64,000 bases of DNA, from contig OW818686.1 in the NCBI GenBank assembly GCA_942493305.1, forward strand, positions 992,001 through 1,056,000. Direction: 5' to 3'. This document shows positions 35,177-42,569 of the stretch, one piece after another (position 1 is the first letter of the stretch; each line of letters begins with the position of its first letter). The notes under the pieces are model-generated. The model did no database searches, was not told the origin of the DNA, and worked only from the letters and a program-made list of their open reading frames with translations. The stretch is from UBA7672 sp030824255 (lineage in GTDB: Bacteria > Pseudomonadota > Alphaproteobacteria > Caulobacterales > Hyphomonadaceae). Position numbers and translations under genes: made by a program.

Positions 35177-35860
35177 CTACAGCTCAGCCCACTTTCGCAG
35201 CAGGTTGTGATAGACGGCGGTGAGGCCGAGCACGGCGTCGTGTGCGTCGCCGAGTTCGGCGCGGGTTTTGATGATCGACTGGTCGAGCTGATACAAAAGC
35301 GTGCGGGCGCTGTCGTCCTTCACCATCGACTGGATCCAGAAGAAAGACGCCCAGCGCGAGCCGCGCGTGATTTCCTGCACGCGGTGAAGACTGGAGGCGG
35401 GGTAAAGCACCATGTCGCCCGCAGCGAATTTCACGCTCTGCGTTCCATATGTGTCTTCGATGACGAGATCGCCACCGTCGTATTCTGAAGGTTCGGTGAG
35501 GAACAACGTGGCTGACAGGTCGGTCCGCACGCGGATGTTGGGGCCGGAGATGAAGCGAATGGCGTTGTCGACGTGGGCGCCGAACTTCATGCCGACATCA
35601 TAGCGGTTGAACAGCGGCGGGAAGACGCGAAAGGGCGCTGCGGCCGACGTGAAGCCGGCGGATCGCGCAAGGGCGCGCAGAACAATCTCGCCCAGCGCGC
35701 GGGCCTGCGGCGCATCTTCGGGAACTTGCAGGTTGTGCTTGGCGATGGCGGACTGGGCGCCCGCCGTGATCTTGCCATCGACCCATTGCGTACCTTCGAG
35801 GACGGAGCGGCAGTGCGCCACTTCCTCTTTCGAGAGGACGGCCTCAACCTTCACGAGCAT
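35177..35860 (-). CDS. piuC: Fe(II)/2-oxoglutarate PKHD-type hydroxylase (PiuC/YbiX family)
   Basis: The 227-residue protein has the double-stranded beta-helix dioxygenase core. The metal triad is His96-x-Asp98 (GAHVDNA) and His159 (SSLHRV), with Arg169 as the likely 2-oxoglutarate ligand. In related bacteria piuC neighbours an iron-siderophore receptor and is iron-regulated, as here. It lies downstream of the receptor on the same strand, separated by the hairpin at 35914, so read-through or a separate promoter may drive it. The substrate is unknown. Confidence 0.93.
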   Translation of the reverse strand: MLVKVEAVLSKEEVAHCRSVLEGTQWVDGKITAGAQSAIAKHNLQVPEDAPQARALGEIVLRALARSAGFTSAAAPFRVFPPLFNRYDVGMKFGAHVDNAIRFISGPNIRVRTDLSATLFLTEPSEYDGGDLVIEDTYGTQSVKFAAGDMVLYPASSLHRVQEITRGSRWASFFWIQSMVKDDSARTLLYQLDQSIIKTRAELGDAHDAVLGLTAVYHNLLRKWAEL

Positions 35861-35913
35861 GTTCGCCTACCCTTCTGGCGCCGCGGACGGGGTGTCTTCA
35901 CCCTCTCAAAATT

Positions 35914-35944
35914 TGGGCCGGACCTCCATGGGAGATCCGGCCCA
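35914..35944 (-). terminator. Probable terminator/attenuator between siderophore receptor and piuC
   Basis: A stem of 9 bp (TGGGCCGGA with TCCGGCCCA), one mismatch and 3 more bp has a 5-base loop. On the minus strand it is followed by AATTTTGAG. It lies 28 bases past the receptor stop and 54 before the piuC ATG. Confidence 0.65.
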
Positions 35945-35971
35945 GTCTATCAGACGCGATCTGGGGAGGAA

Positions 35972-38296
35972 TTAGTAGACCACGCCGAGGGTTGCCATGA
36001 GAGTGCGGCCCTGACCCGGCGTGACGCGGTTGCCGTGGATCTGGGCGAAGTAGACTTCGTCAGACAGGTTGTAGCCATTGAGCGAGATGCGGAAGCGATC
36101 CCACCCGTAGGAGATGTAGCCGTCGAGCGTGGTGTAGGACGGGATGGCCGACAGGTTTGACGTATTGAGGTAGACCTCGCCCTGGTAGGTGAGACCGCCG
36201 CCCACTTCGAGACCGGCAAAGCCGTCCGTGAAGTTGTAGGTGGTCCACAGGCTGGCGCCGGTTTCCGGCGTGAAGGCGATGGAATTGCCGACGACGGAGA
36301 TGGGCGTCGTGCCGCCGGCCGGCGTGAAGGTGGTCGTCGAATCCGTCACCTCGGTGTCGAGGAAGGTGGCGTTGGCGTTGACTGACCACTGGTCGGTGAT
36401 CGCACCGGCGAGGCCGAGTTCGATACCGGTGATCTTCTGCGCATCGCCCGAGCTGACTTCGAGATCGCCATTCACGTCGAAGATCTTGGCGTTCTCTTTT
36501 TCGGTCTGGAACACGGCGCCCTGGAACTGGACGCGATCCTCGAAGAGGCCGATGCGGCCGCCGAGTTCGAGATTGGTGCTTTCTTCCGGCTCGAGGTCGC
36601 GGTTGGAGAAGGTGTCACCCGCAGCCGGGTTGGCGATGGTGTCGCCATTGTTGGTTGAGGCGCCCTGCGGCTTCGCCGACTGGGAGTAGTTCACATACCA
36701 CTGCTGGTTGTCCGTCGGCTCCCAGATCGCGCCGATTTGCGGCGTGACGAAGTCGGAGTTCGACGAGACGGGCGTGTAGCAGGTGATACCAGGGGCGGGC
36801 GCGGCCGGCGCGCCATTGCACGATGCGGTCGAGTTGAACGCCGTCGTGTTCTGGTCGACCTCATAGCTGCCCCAGCGCAGGCCGCCGACGAGCGACCACT
36901 GGTCGTTGAGCCAGAGACGTTCGTTGGCGAACACGGAGACATCGCGCGTGGTGGTGTCGCGAATGTTCGAGCGAACAAACAGCGTGGGCACGCCGGCGGT
37001 CAGAACGGGGTTGAACAGGTCCAGCGGCGCGCGCGTTCCGTTGTAGCCGTACTGGTTGCGATCGTTGTGCTGCCAGGTGACGTCGGAGCCGACGACGAGT
37101 TCGCTGCGCAGGCCGAACAGCGGCGCGTTGATCGCGGCGGCGGTGATGTTCTGGATGCCTTGCGTGTCCTGATCCCACGGGCCCGGACCGCCCGGCGTTG
37201 CCAGCGGAACGGTGGCGTCGTCGTTATCCGTCAGCGCGGTGACGCAGGCGGCGTTGCAGCCGGCCGGCGTGAAGCGGGCGAAGCGCTGGTAATAGCCCCA
37301 GCGCGTGTCGCTGGTGAGCGTCAGCCAGTCATTCGCCTCGTGACGGAGGCGCACGGTGATGGTGTCGACCGTGGTTTCATCGACGTCGGCGGCATAGCCG
37401 TAGAAGTTCGTCGACGGCACGCCGTACTCGGTCACCGGCACGCCGTTGACGACCGGGATGCCGTAGTCGGTGAGTTTCGATTCGTCCTGGTGTAGATAGG
37501 CGATGGTGACCGTCGTCGGCGAGCCAAGGCCGAACGCGAAGGACGGGGCGACGCCCCAGCGTTCGGAGTTGACGTGGTCGCGGCCGGTGTTGCCGCCTTC
37601 ATGCGACATCAGGGCGATGCGCGCGGCCATGCCGTCGCCGATCTCCTGGTTCCAGTCACCGGTGATGCGGAGATAGTCGGCGTCGCCGATGGAGACGGAG
37701 GCCGAGCCGGCGTTTTCCGAGAACGGCGTCTTGGACGAGGTGTTGATGCCGCCGCCTGCTGCGCCGCGGCCGAAGGCGGACGCGGACGGGCCCTTGAACA
37801 CTTCGACCTGGCCGTAATTGAAAGAGTCGCGCGTGTAGACACCAAAGTCGCGCAGGCCGTCGGTGAAGATGTCGTTCTTGGCACTGATGCCGCGGATGAA
37901 GAACTGGTCGCCGCTCATGACGCCGCCCTCGCCGATCTGCGTGGTGATGCCGGGGACGTTGCGCAGCGCCTGTTCGAGCGAGGCGACGCCCTGCTGCTGC
38001 AGCGTTTCAGCCGAGATGATGTTCACCGTCTGCGGCACGTCTTCGACATTGATGGTCGCGACGGTGGAGATGACCCGCTGGCCGTGGACGTAGACGCGAT
38101 CGCGCTCGTCTTCCTGGGCGCGCGGCGCTGTCTGTGTCTGTTGGGGTTCGTCAGCGGCGGGACCGGCGGCGTCCACTGTCTGCGCGGAGACGGGCATCGC
38201 TGCGGCGAGCGCCAGGACGAGCAGGCTTGTGGCCGTGGCTGGTTTGGCGACGCCGCGCCCATTGGCGGCTGTATCCGCCGTTACGTGCCGTTTCAT
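35972..38296 (-). CDS. TonB-dependent catecholate siderophore receptor (Fiu-like)
   Basis: The 774-residue protein has a signal peptide ending PVSAQT, a plug domain (VINIEDVPQTVNIISAETL-like: NVEDVPQTVNIISAETLQQQ, then VPGITTQIGEGG, and GRGAAGGGINTSS) and a 22-strand barrel ending in GRTLMATLGVVY with the terminal aromatic residue. The plug and barrel resemble the Fiu/CirA-type TonB siderophore receptor family. It imports ferric catecholates using TonB. Two Fur-box-like motifs lie just upstream, and piuC follows, as in iron-uptake loci elsewhere. Confidence 0.93.
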   Translation of the reverse strand: MKRHVTADTAANGRGVAKPATATSLLVLALAAAMPVSAQTVDAAGPAADEPQQTQTAPRAQEDERDRVYVHGQRVISTVATINVEDVPQTVNIISAETLQQQGVASLEQALRNVPGITTQIGEGGVMSGDQFFIRGISAKNDIFTDGLRDFGVYTRDSFNYGQVEVFKGPSASAFGRGAAGGGINTSSKTPFSENAGSASVSIGDADYLRITGDWNQEIGDGMAARIALMSHEGGNTGRDHVNSERWGVAPSFAFGLGSPTTVTIAYLHQDESKLTDYGIPVVNGVPVTEYGVPSTNFYGYAADVDETTVDTITVRLRHEANDWLTLTSDTRWGYYQRFARFTPAGCNAACVTALTDNDDATVPLATPGGPGPWDQDTQGIQNITAAAINAPLFGLRSELVVGSDVTWQHNDRNQYGYNGTRAPLDLFNPVLTAGVPTLFVRSNIRDTTTRDVSVFANERLWLNDQWSLVGGLRWGSYEVDQNTTAFNSTASCNGAPAAPAPGITCYTPVSSNSDFVTPQIGAIWEPTDNQQWYVNYSQSAKPQGASTNNGDTIANPAAGDTFSNRDLEPEESTNLELGGRIGLFEDRVQFQGAVFQTEKENAKIFDVNGDLEVSSGDAQKITGIELGLAGAITDQWSVNANATFLDTEVTDSTTTFTPAGGTTPISVVGNSIAFTPETGASLWTTYNFTDGFAGLEVGGGLTYQGEVYLNTSNLSAIPSYTTLDGYISYGWDRFRISLNGYNLSDEVYFAQIHGNRVTPGQGRTLMATLGVVY

Positions 38297-38319
38297 TGTA
38301 TTCCCCGCTTGACCAGTTG

Positions 38320-38342
38320 TTGCGAATGCTTCGCATCTGCAT
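38320..38342. promoter_or_regulatory. Fur-box-like motif 1 upstream of siderophore receptor
   Basis: The 23-base motif begins TTGCGAATGC and ends TCGCATCTGCAT. It contains the palindrome TGCGAA-TGC-TTCGCA. It shares 18 of 23 positions with motif 2, located 56 bases upstream of it relative to the gene. It lies 24 bases before the receptor ATG, where bound Fur would block transcription. Confidence 0.55.
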
Positions 38343-38375
38343 GTTGAAACGGGGATTACGCCTCAGCGGACATGA

Positions 38376-38398
38376 TTGCAAGTGCCTCGCAGATGCAT
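38376..38398. promoter_or_regulatory. Fur-box-like motif 2 upstream of siderophore receptor
   Basis: The motif begins TTGCAAGTGC and ends CTCGCAGATGCAT, 18/23 identical to motif 1 and in the same orientation. Two boxes of this kind at one receptor promoter fit cooperative Fur binding. Whether this host uses Fur or an Irr-type regulator is not known. Confidence 0.45.
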
Positions 38399-38486
38399 TG
38401 CGAGATATTTTCTGATGGGAGATTGGTGCGCGTTGACGCAGCGGCTGCAGGCTCGCCCGAACGGGCGGGGCAGCGGCAGAAAAAGA

Positions 38487-38514
38487 GACGCCGGCCTCGA
38501 AGGAGGCCGGCGTC
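38487..38514 (-). terminator. Rho-independent terminator after the small membrane peptide gene
   Basis: A perfect 12-bp stem (GACGCCGGCCTC and complement) has a GAAG loop. On the minus strand it is followed by TCTTTTTCTG. It closes the 42-residue peptide gene, 90 bases after its stop. Confidence 0.8.
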
Positions 38515-38603
38515 AGGTGGCGTCAAGAACGATTGGGGAGGAGAGAGATCGTTCCGCGCAAAACTGGGGCCCAGCCGGGGGGATAGCCCGGCCAGGCTGA
38601 GGG

Positions 38604-38732
38604 TTAGATCGTCACGCGGCTGGCGATATCCAGCATGTAGAAGAACAGAACCGAACCAGCGAAGGCGGCGGGGATAGCCGCAACCAGGCCAAGCAGCTCA
38701 GGCGCGCGAAGGGATTTGGGGAGGAAGGTCAT
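38604..38732 (-). CDS. Small single-helix membrane peptide (42 residues)
   Basis: From ATG 38732 the frame encodes MTFLPKSLRAPELLGLVAAI and a further hydrophobic stretch ending YMLDIASRVTI. One membrane helix spans about residues 13-35. An AAAGGA ribosome site lies about 9 bases before the ATG, directly after a run of A residues, and a strong terminator follows. The signals for a real gene are good although no family is recognised. A longer ORF upstream is not supported, because its extra N-terminal part is unconserved and lacks a ribosome site. Confidence 0.65.
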   Translation of the reverse strand: MTFLPKSLRAPELLGLVAAIPAAFAGSVLFFYMLDIASRVTI

Positions 38733-39157
38733 CTGTGCAGGTCCTTTTTTTATCCGGGGTCTCTGTCGGCCCCTGGGGGAGGTTTGGCAGGCGGGGTTCT
38801 TCGTCCCGTCCATGTGACAGTATCTAGCTGACCTCTGATCCGAATGCAATGAACAAAATCGAAAATGTTCAATGTTTCTGCTGCGCGTGCGTTCACGAAA
38901 GTGCGATTTTATGTTGCAATCGCTCACGAACCGCTGATGCGGCTCGAGCCGTTGAGCCAATCGATCACGCAGTGAAGCCTGCGTCGGCTGCTGCTGGCCT
39001 TAGGCGTAAGTCGGCAGAGACGGACATGGTGAGCGCGAATCTCGTCAGAAATCATGGGTTTAACTTGAACCGAAAGCTGAGCGGACATGGCGCCGCCTTC
39101 AGGCCGGTTTGAACCGCCTGGGATGCAGCGCCCTGCCTGCCTTCAAAGGCGGAGGGC

Positions 39158-39222
39158 CGGGGACGCGGGAGGCCCCGCGTGGTTGGCGTCGTTCAAGAAG
39201 GTTCGCGGCTCCCGCGTCCCCG
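39158..39222. repeat. Long-arm inverted repeat (candidate structured RNA)
   Basis: A 14-bp perfect stem (CGGGGACGCGGGAG and its complement) encloses a loop of 37 bases that itself contains CGCG/CGCG arms. It is not next to a stop codon and is not followed by T-runs, so it does not look like a simple terminator. Confidence 0.55.
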
Positions 39223-39327
39223 TGCAGACATTTTCCGCCGGCTTCGAGCAATGGCGTCGTTTCAGCCATCTGACGTTGATGCGCCGCCGGCGTGCGGATC
39301 ATGGGTGTCCATCCCATGGCTCCCGAA

Positions 39328-39381
39328 ACGCGGAGTTTGATAGGCTGCCGGAGGGGGGCTTGGGCCCTCCAGCCTCCGCGT
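39328..39381. repeat. Interrupted hairpin (candidate structured RNA)
   Basis: Three stacked stems of 7 (ACGCGGA/TCCGCGT), 4 (GGCT/AGCC) and 6 bp (GGAGGG/CCCTCC) are separated on the 5' side only by bulges of 8 and 3 bases. The loop is 9 bases. A one-sided bulge pattern of this kind is typical of small RNAs, not of terminators. Confidence 0.5.
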
Positions 39382-39728
39382 GCTCCCGAGCTTGCCTTAT
39401 TAGGGTTTGGCACGGGCTTTCACGCTCATCTGCATCCACCCCGCACTGTTGAACATTGATCAGCTGCCCTCCAGCGAGGTGGACGCAGTCAGTATAGGCG
39501 AGCTTTTCATGCACACAGTTCTGAGCACGTGCTTCCCCCAATTTCTGCGGCTAGTGCGTTGGGATGCGGGCAGAATGTTTTTCTGTTTCCTCCGGATGGG
39601 GACAACGACTTTCCCCCGAAATGTGCGTGGTCGCGCCGCTGACGCGTCGCGTTGCCGGGCGGGAGCCGGGCGGTCCAAGGGACAGGAGGTGTGGCGCGAT
39701 CCGCCTGCTTCGCCGGCGGCGGTCAGCC

Positions 39729-40349
39729 CTAGTGGCGGGCGGAGAGGCCGGTGAAAAGGAGGCTGAGTACGCCTTCCATTTCGGGGATCAGGGCGTCGAG
39801 CTGTTCGGTGGTCCAGAGCTGGGGGATGCGGAATTTCAGCATGGCGCACTGAACCAGGTCGGCCGTGATGGTGAGGTCTGCGGGGAGCGCGAAATCGCCA
39901 GCGTTCTGGCCCTCGGCGATGATCTTCTCGATCAGGATCCGCTCTTGCGCGCGATCCTCTGACAGGTAGTCAGGCCGTTCGCGGGCCATGATCTCTGCCA
40001 GTTCCATCAGCTTCGGATGCTTCTCGAAGGTGCGGAAGGTGCGCTCGAGCCGGATGGCAAAGAAATCGCGCAGCTTTTTCGAGGGTGAGCGGCCGGCGTC
40101 GCGGATGATATCGCTGTAGATCGCCTGGGATTCAGCACTGTATTCGCGCGTCATCGCTTCAGCGATATCGATCTTGGACGGGTAAAAACGGTAGATATTT
40201 CCGGCCGACATGCCGCAATCGGCCGCGATCTCGGACATGGTGGTCTTGTTGTATCCATAGTGGAGGATACGGTCTGCGGCCGCGCGCAGGATGGTGAGGC
40301 GCGGATCGGCTTTCTCGGCAGCCTTGTCTGTCGTCTGGGCTGAAGTCAT
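39729..40349 (-). CDS. TetR/AcrR family transcriptional regulator 1
   Basis: From ATG 40349 the protein has 206 residues. The N-terminal HTH has ILRAAADRILHYGYNKTTMS and continues EIAADCGMSAGNIYRFYPSK, a canonical TetR recognition helix. The C-terminal ligand domain has DFFAIRLERTFRTFEKHPK and ELAEIMARERPDYL. The ligand is unknown. The 34-base gap to the divergent gpsA contains the palindrome TGAACGTTCA, a likely operator. The ORF extends well upstream of 40349, but those residues are read from inside gpsA. Confidence 0.93.
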   Translation of the reverse strand: MTSAQTTDKAAEKADPRLTILRAAADRILHYGYNKTTMSEIAADCGMSAGNIYRFYPSKIDIAEAMTREYSAESQAIYSDIIRDAGRSPSKKLRDFFAIRLERTFRTFEKHPKLMELAEIMARERPDYLSEDRAQERILIEKIIAEGQNAGDFALPADLTITADLVQCAMLKFRIPQLWTTEQLDALIPEMEGVLSLLFTGLSARH

Positions 40350-40373
40350 GACCTCAAGGTAATCTGGGAACGC

Positions 40374-40383
40374 TGAACGTTCA
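40374..40383. promoter_or_regulatory. Probable TetR operator between tetR and gpsA
   Basis: TGAACGTTCA is a perfect 10-base palindrome. It ends immediately before the gpsA ATG and lies 24 bases before the tetR ATG. The flanking GAACGC supplies a further half-site. A repressor bound here would cover the gpsA start region and the tetR promoter. Confidence 0.5.
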
Positions 40384-41409
40384 ATGAAATCTTCAGCACA
40401 TATAGCGCAAGGCGAAACGGTTTTCCAGCGGATTGGCGTCGCAGGCGCCGGTGCGTGGGGAACGGCGCTGGCGACATGCGCGCTGGCGGCGGGGCGCGAG
40501 GTGCATGTCTGGGCGCGCGAGCCGGAGATCGCGGAGGCGCTGTCGACCGGCAAGGGCAATCCGGGTTTCCTGCCGGGCGTGGACATTCCGGCGGTCTCCG
40601 CCGCAACCGACATGGCGGAGCTGGCGGGGTGCGATGCGATCCTGATCGTCGTGCCGGCCCAGCACATGCGCGCGAGCCTCAAGGCGCTGGCCCCACACCT
40701 CAAGCCAGGCACGCCGGTGGCGCTGTGCTCGAAGGGAGTGGAGCGCGGCACGCTGAAACTGATGACGGACGTGCTGGCCGAGGAAGCGCCAGGCGCATCG
40801 CCGGCCGTGCTGTCTGGCCCTTCATTCGCAAGCGATGTGGCCAAGGGATTGCCCACGGCCGTGACGCTCGCCTGCCCTGACCGCGCGGTGGGCGAGACAT
40901 GGATGCGCTCGATCGGGCGGCCGCACTTCCGCACCTACTGGAGCGACGACCTGATCGGCGCGGAGGCGGGCGGCGCGATCAAGAACGTGCTGGCGATTGC
41001 GTGCGGCGTCTGTGAGGGCATGGGGCTGGGACGCTCCGCGCACGCGGCGCTGATCGCGCGCGGCTTTGCGGAGATGACGCGGATGGGCGTCGCGCTTGGC
41101 GGGCGGGCGGAGACGCTGGCAGGGCTGTGCGGACTGGGCGACCTGGTGCTGACGTGTTCATCGCCGCAATCGCGCAATATGAGTTTCGGGATGGAGCTGG
41201 GGCGCGGAAAATCAGCGCAGGAGATTCTCGGCGCCCGCACGAGCGTGACCGAAGGCGCGGAGACGGCGCCGGCGGTGGTCGAACTGGGGCGCAGGCTGGG
41301 GATCGACCTGCCGATCTGCGAGGTTGTCCTCGACATGATCGAGGCGCGGCTTTCTGCACGCGAGGCGGTTGACCGGCTGCTGAACCGGCCGATGAAAGAC
41401 GAAGTGTAA
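40384..41409 (+). CDS. gpsA: Glycerol-3-phosphate dehydrogenase [NAD(P)+]
   Basis: The 341-residue protein has the NAD-binding GVAGAGAWGTALA motif near residue 20, the substrate-binding VLSGPSFASDVAKGLPTAV, the catalytic lysine region GAIKNVLAIACGVCEGM and LCGLGDLVLTC. It makes sn-glycerol-3-phosphate for phospholipids in the cytosol. About 15 N-terminal residues (MKSSAHIAQGETVFQ) precede the fold. A start further in (GTT/GTG-type) would be possible, but the ATG is the first usable codon. A YciI-like gene and an exported methyltransferase follow closely. Confidence 0.95.
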   Translation: MKSSAHIAQGETVFQRIGVAGAGAWGTALATCALAAGREVHVWAREPEIAEALSTGKGNPGFLPGVDIPAVSAATDMAELAGCDAILIVVPAQHMRASLKALAPHLKPGTPVALCSKGVERGTLKLMTDVLAEEAPGASPAVLSGPSFASDVAKGLPTAVTLACPDRAVGETWMRSIGRPHFRTYWSDDLIGAEAGGAIKNVLAIACGVCEGMGLGRSAHAALIARGFAEMTRMGVALGGRAETLAGLCGLGDLVLTCSSPQSRNMSFGMELGRGKSAQEILGARTSVTEGAETAPAVVELGRRLGIDLPICEVVLDMIEARLSAREAVDRLLNRPMKDEV

Positions 41410-41421
41410 GGACGGGATCAG

Positions 41422-41706
41422 ATGGCGTTGTTCGTATTCCAGGGACTGGACAAGGCGGGTGCGCTGGAGCTGCGCATGGCGACGCGGCCGGCGCATCTTG
41501 CGTGGATCAAGGATCTGGAGCCGCGCGTGAAGATTGGCGGGCCGCTGCTGTCTGATGATGGCGCAACGCCTGTGGGCTCGCTGCTGGTGGTGGAGGCGGA
41601 AAGCCTTGAGGCGGCAAACATGCTGTTCAACGAGGACCCGTACGCGACGGCGGGCCTGTGGCAGAGCACGAGCGTCAAGCCGTTCAACTGGCTGATCCGG
41701 CAGTGA
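41422..41706 (+). CDS. YciI-like protein
   Basis: The 94-residue protein begins MALFVFQGLDKAGALELR, with the YciI/YCII core RPAHLAWIKDLEPRVKIGGP, a small beta domain (GSLLVVEAESLEAANMLFNE) and the C-terminal DPYATAGLW. YciI-fold proteins are dimeric ferredoxin-like domains, some with hydrolytic activity. It lies 12 bases after gpsA, and its stop overlaps the next gene's start (GTGA), so the three form an operon. Confidence 0.88.
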   Translation: MALFVFQGLDKAGALELRMATRPAHLAWIKDLEPRVKIGGPLLSDDGATPVGSLLVVEAESLEAANMLFNEDPYATAGLWQSTSVKPFNWLIRQ

Positions 41707-42500
41707 AGCTGATGGCGGGTCTTGCGGCCCTGATACTGCTGGGGGCGCCGGCTATCGCGCAGGAAACACCTGCACAGACCAGCAATGGGCCGCGCAGCGA
41801 TGTGGCGGCATTGCGGAAAGAGGCCAAGGCGGATGTGGCGATCCGCAAAGCGCTGGGCGATCTTTCGCGATCAATGGACTCGCGGCTGCGCGATGAGCGG
41901 CGCATGGTCGAGCTGATCCTGCGCGCGGCGGACGCGGAGCCGGGGGACCGCGTGCTCGATGTGGCGGCGGGGAGCGGGTATCTCGCGCTGCTGCTGGCGA
42001 GCCTTGTTGGCGATGGCGGCCATGTCGACCTGCACAATACGCCGGGCTGGATCGCGCAGTTTCCCTCGATGGAGGTGGAGCGCCAGAGGCAGGTCATCAC
42101 GCAGAAGAATGTAGGGTGGTTGACGCTGCCCTGGCATGAGCTTGATGCGCCGGCGGAGACGTACGACGTCATCGTGCTGGGCCAGGTGTGGCACGATGTT
42201 ATCCTCGAGGGCGGGGACTATCGCGAGCTGGCGCAGCGCATGTTCGCCATGTTGAAACCGGGCGGGCGCGTGGTGGTCGAGGATCATGATGCGATCCCGG
42301 AGATGGACCTGCGGACGCAGGTTTACCTGCACCGCATCAGCCATGGCGATGTGACGGGGCAGTTTCTGCGCGCGGGATTTTCGCTTCGGGAAATGGTGTT
42401 GATCGAGAGCCCATTCGACGACCGCAAGTTCAACGTGTTCCGCCCTGATGTGCGCGGGCGGACGGACCGGTTTGTGGCGGTGTTCGAGAAGGCGGGCTGA
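41703..42500 (+). CDS. Exported SAM-dependent methyltransferase-like protein
   Basis: From GTG 41703, which overlaps the yciI stop by GTGA, the protein has 265 residues. It begins with a clear signal peptide (MKLMAGLAALILLGAPAIAQ). A class I methyltransferase fold follows, with the AdoMet motif VLDVAAGSGYLALLLASL, an acidic end of strand 2 (HVDLHNT, altered), YDVIVLGQVWHDV, and GGRVVVEDHDA. The combination of signal peptide and SAM fold is unusual, because AdoMet is cytosolic. The internal ATG at 41712 would lose the basic N-terminal residue. Confidence 0.8.
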   Translation: MKLMAGLAALILLGAPAIAQETPAQTSNGPRSDVAALRKEAKADVAIRKALGDLSRSMDSRLRDERRMVELILRAADAEPGDRVLDVAAGSGYLALLLASLVGDGGHVDLHNTPGWIAQFPSMEVERQRQVITQKNVGWLTLPWHELDAPAETYDVIVLGQVWHDVILEGGDYRELAQRMFAMLKPGGRVVVEDHDAIPEMDLRTQVYLHRISHGDVTGQFLRAGFSLREMVLIESPFDDRKFNVFRPDVRGRTDRFVAVFEKAG

Positions 42501-42515
42501 GCGGGCGTCTGTGAA

Positions 42516-42553
42516 CCCGCCCTCGTGGTTCGAAGGCGCACCCCTGCCAAGGG
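42516..42553. repeat. Interspersed hairpin repeat, copy C (partial)
   Basis: The block CCCGCCCTCGTGGTTCGA matches copy B at 16001 with one difference and continues AGGCGCACC before diverging. The rest of the repeat is missing or degenerate. Like copy B it lies shortly after a stop codon (16 bases). Confidence 0.5.
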
Positions 42554-42569
42554 CGTATACGCGACGACA

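Larger units (their letters stand above)
38297..38603. other. Intergenic region with iron-responsive motifs and a terminator
   Basis: This 307-base stretch upstream of the siderophore receptor holds two Fur-box-like motifs (38320-38342 and 38376-38398) and, at its other end, the terminator of the small peptide gene (38487). I see no further gene in it. Confidence 0.6.
38733..39728. other. Gene-poor region with several stable hairpins
   Basis: Nearly 1 kb holds no convincing protein gene on either strand; the overlapping ORFs there have no recognisable protein character. It contains an A/T-richer stretch at about 38840-38940 and three perfect or near-perfect hairpins at 39158-39222, 39300-39318 and 39328-39381. 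It may carry a non-coding RNA, or be a remnant of an insertion. Confidence 0.6.

Noticed and set aside
39099..39118. T-loop-like GGTTCAAACC (minus strand), possible tRNA
   Set aside because: No acceptor, D-arm or anticodon stem fits around it and no CCA end is present.
39087..39452. Overlapping ORFs on both strands in the gene-poor kilobase
   Set aside because: No ribosome site, no recognisable domain and Pro/Arg-rich composition; the inverted repeats there better explain the sequence.
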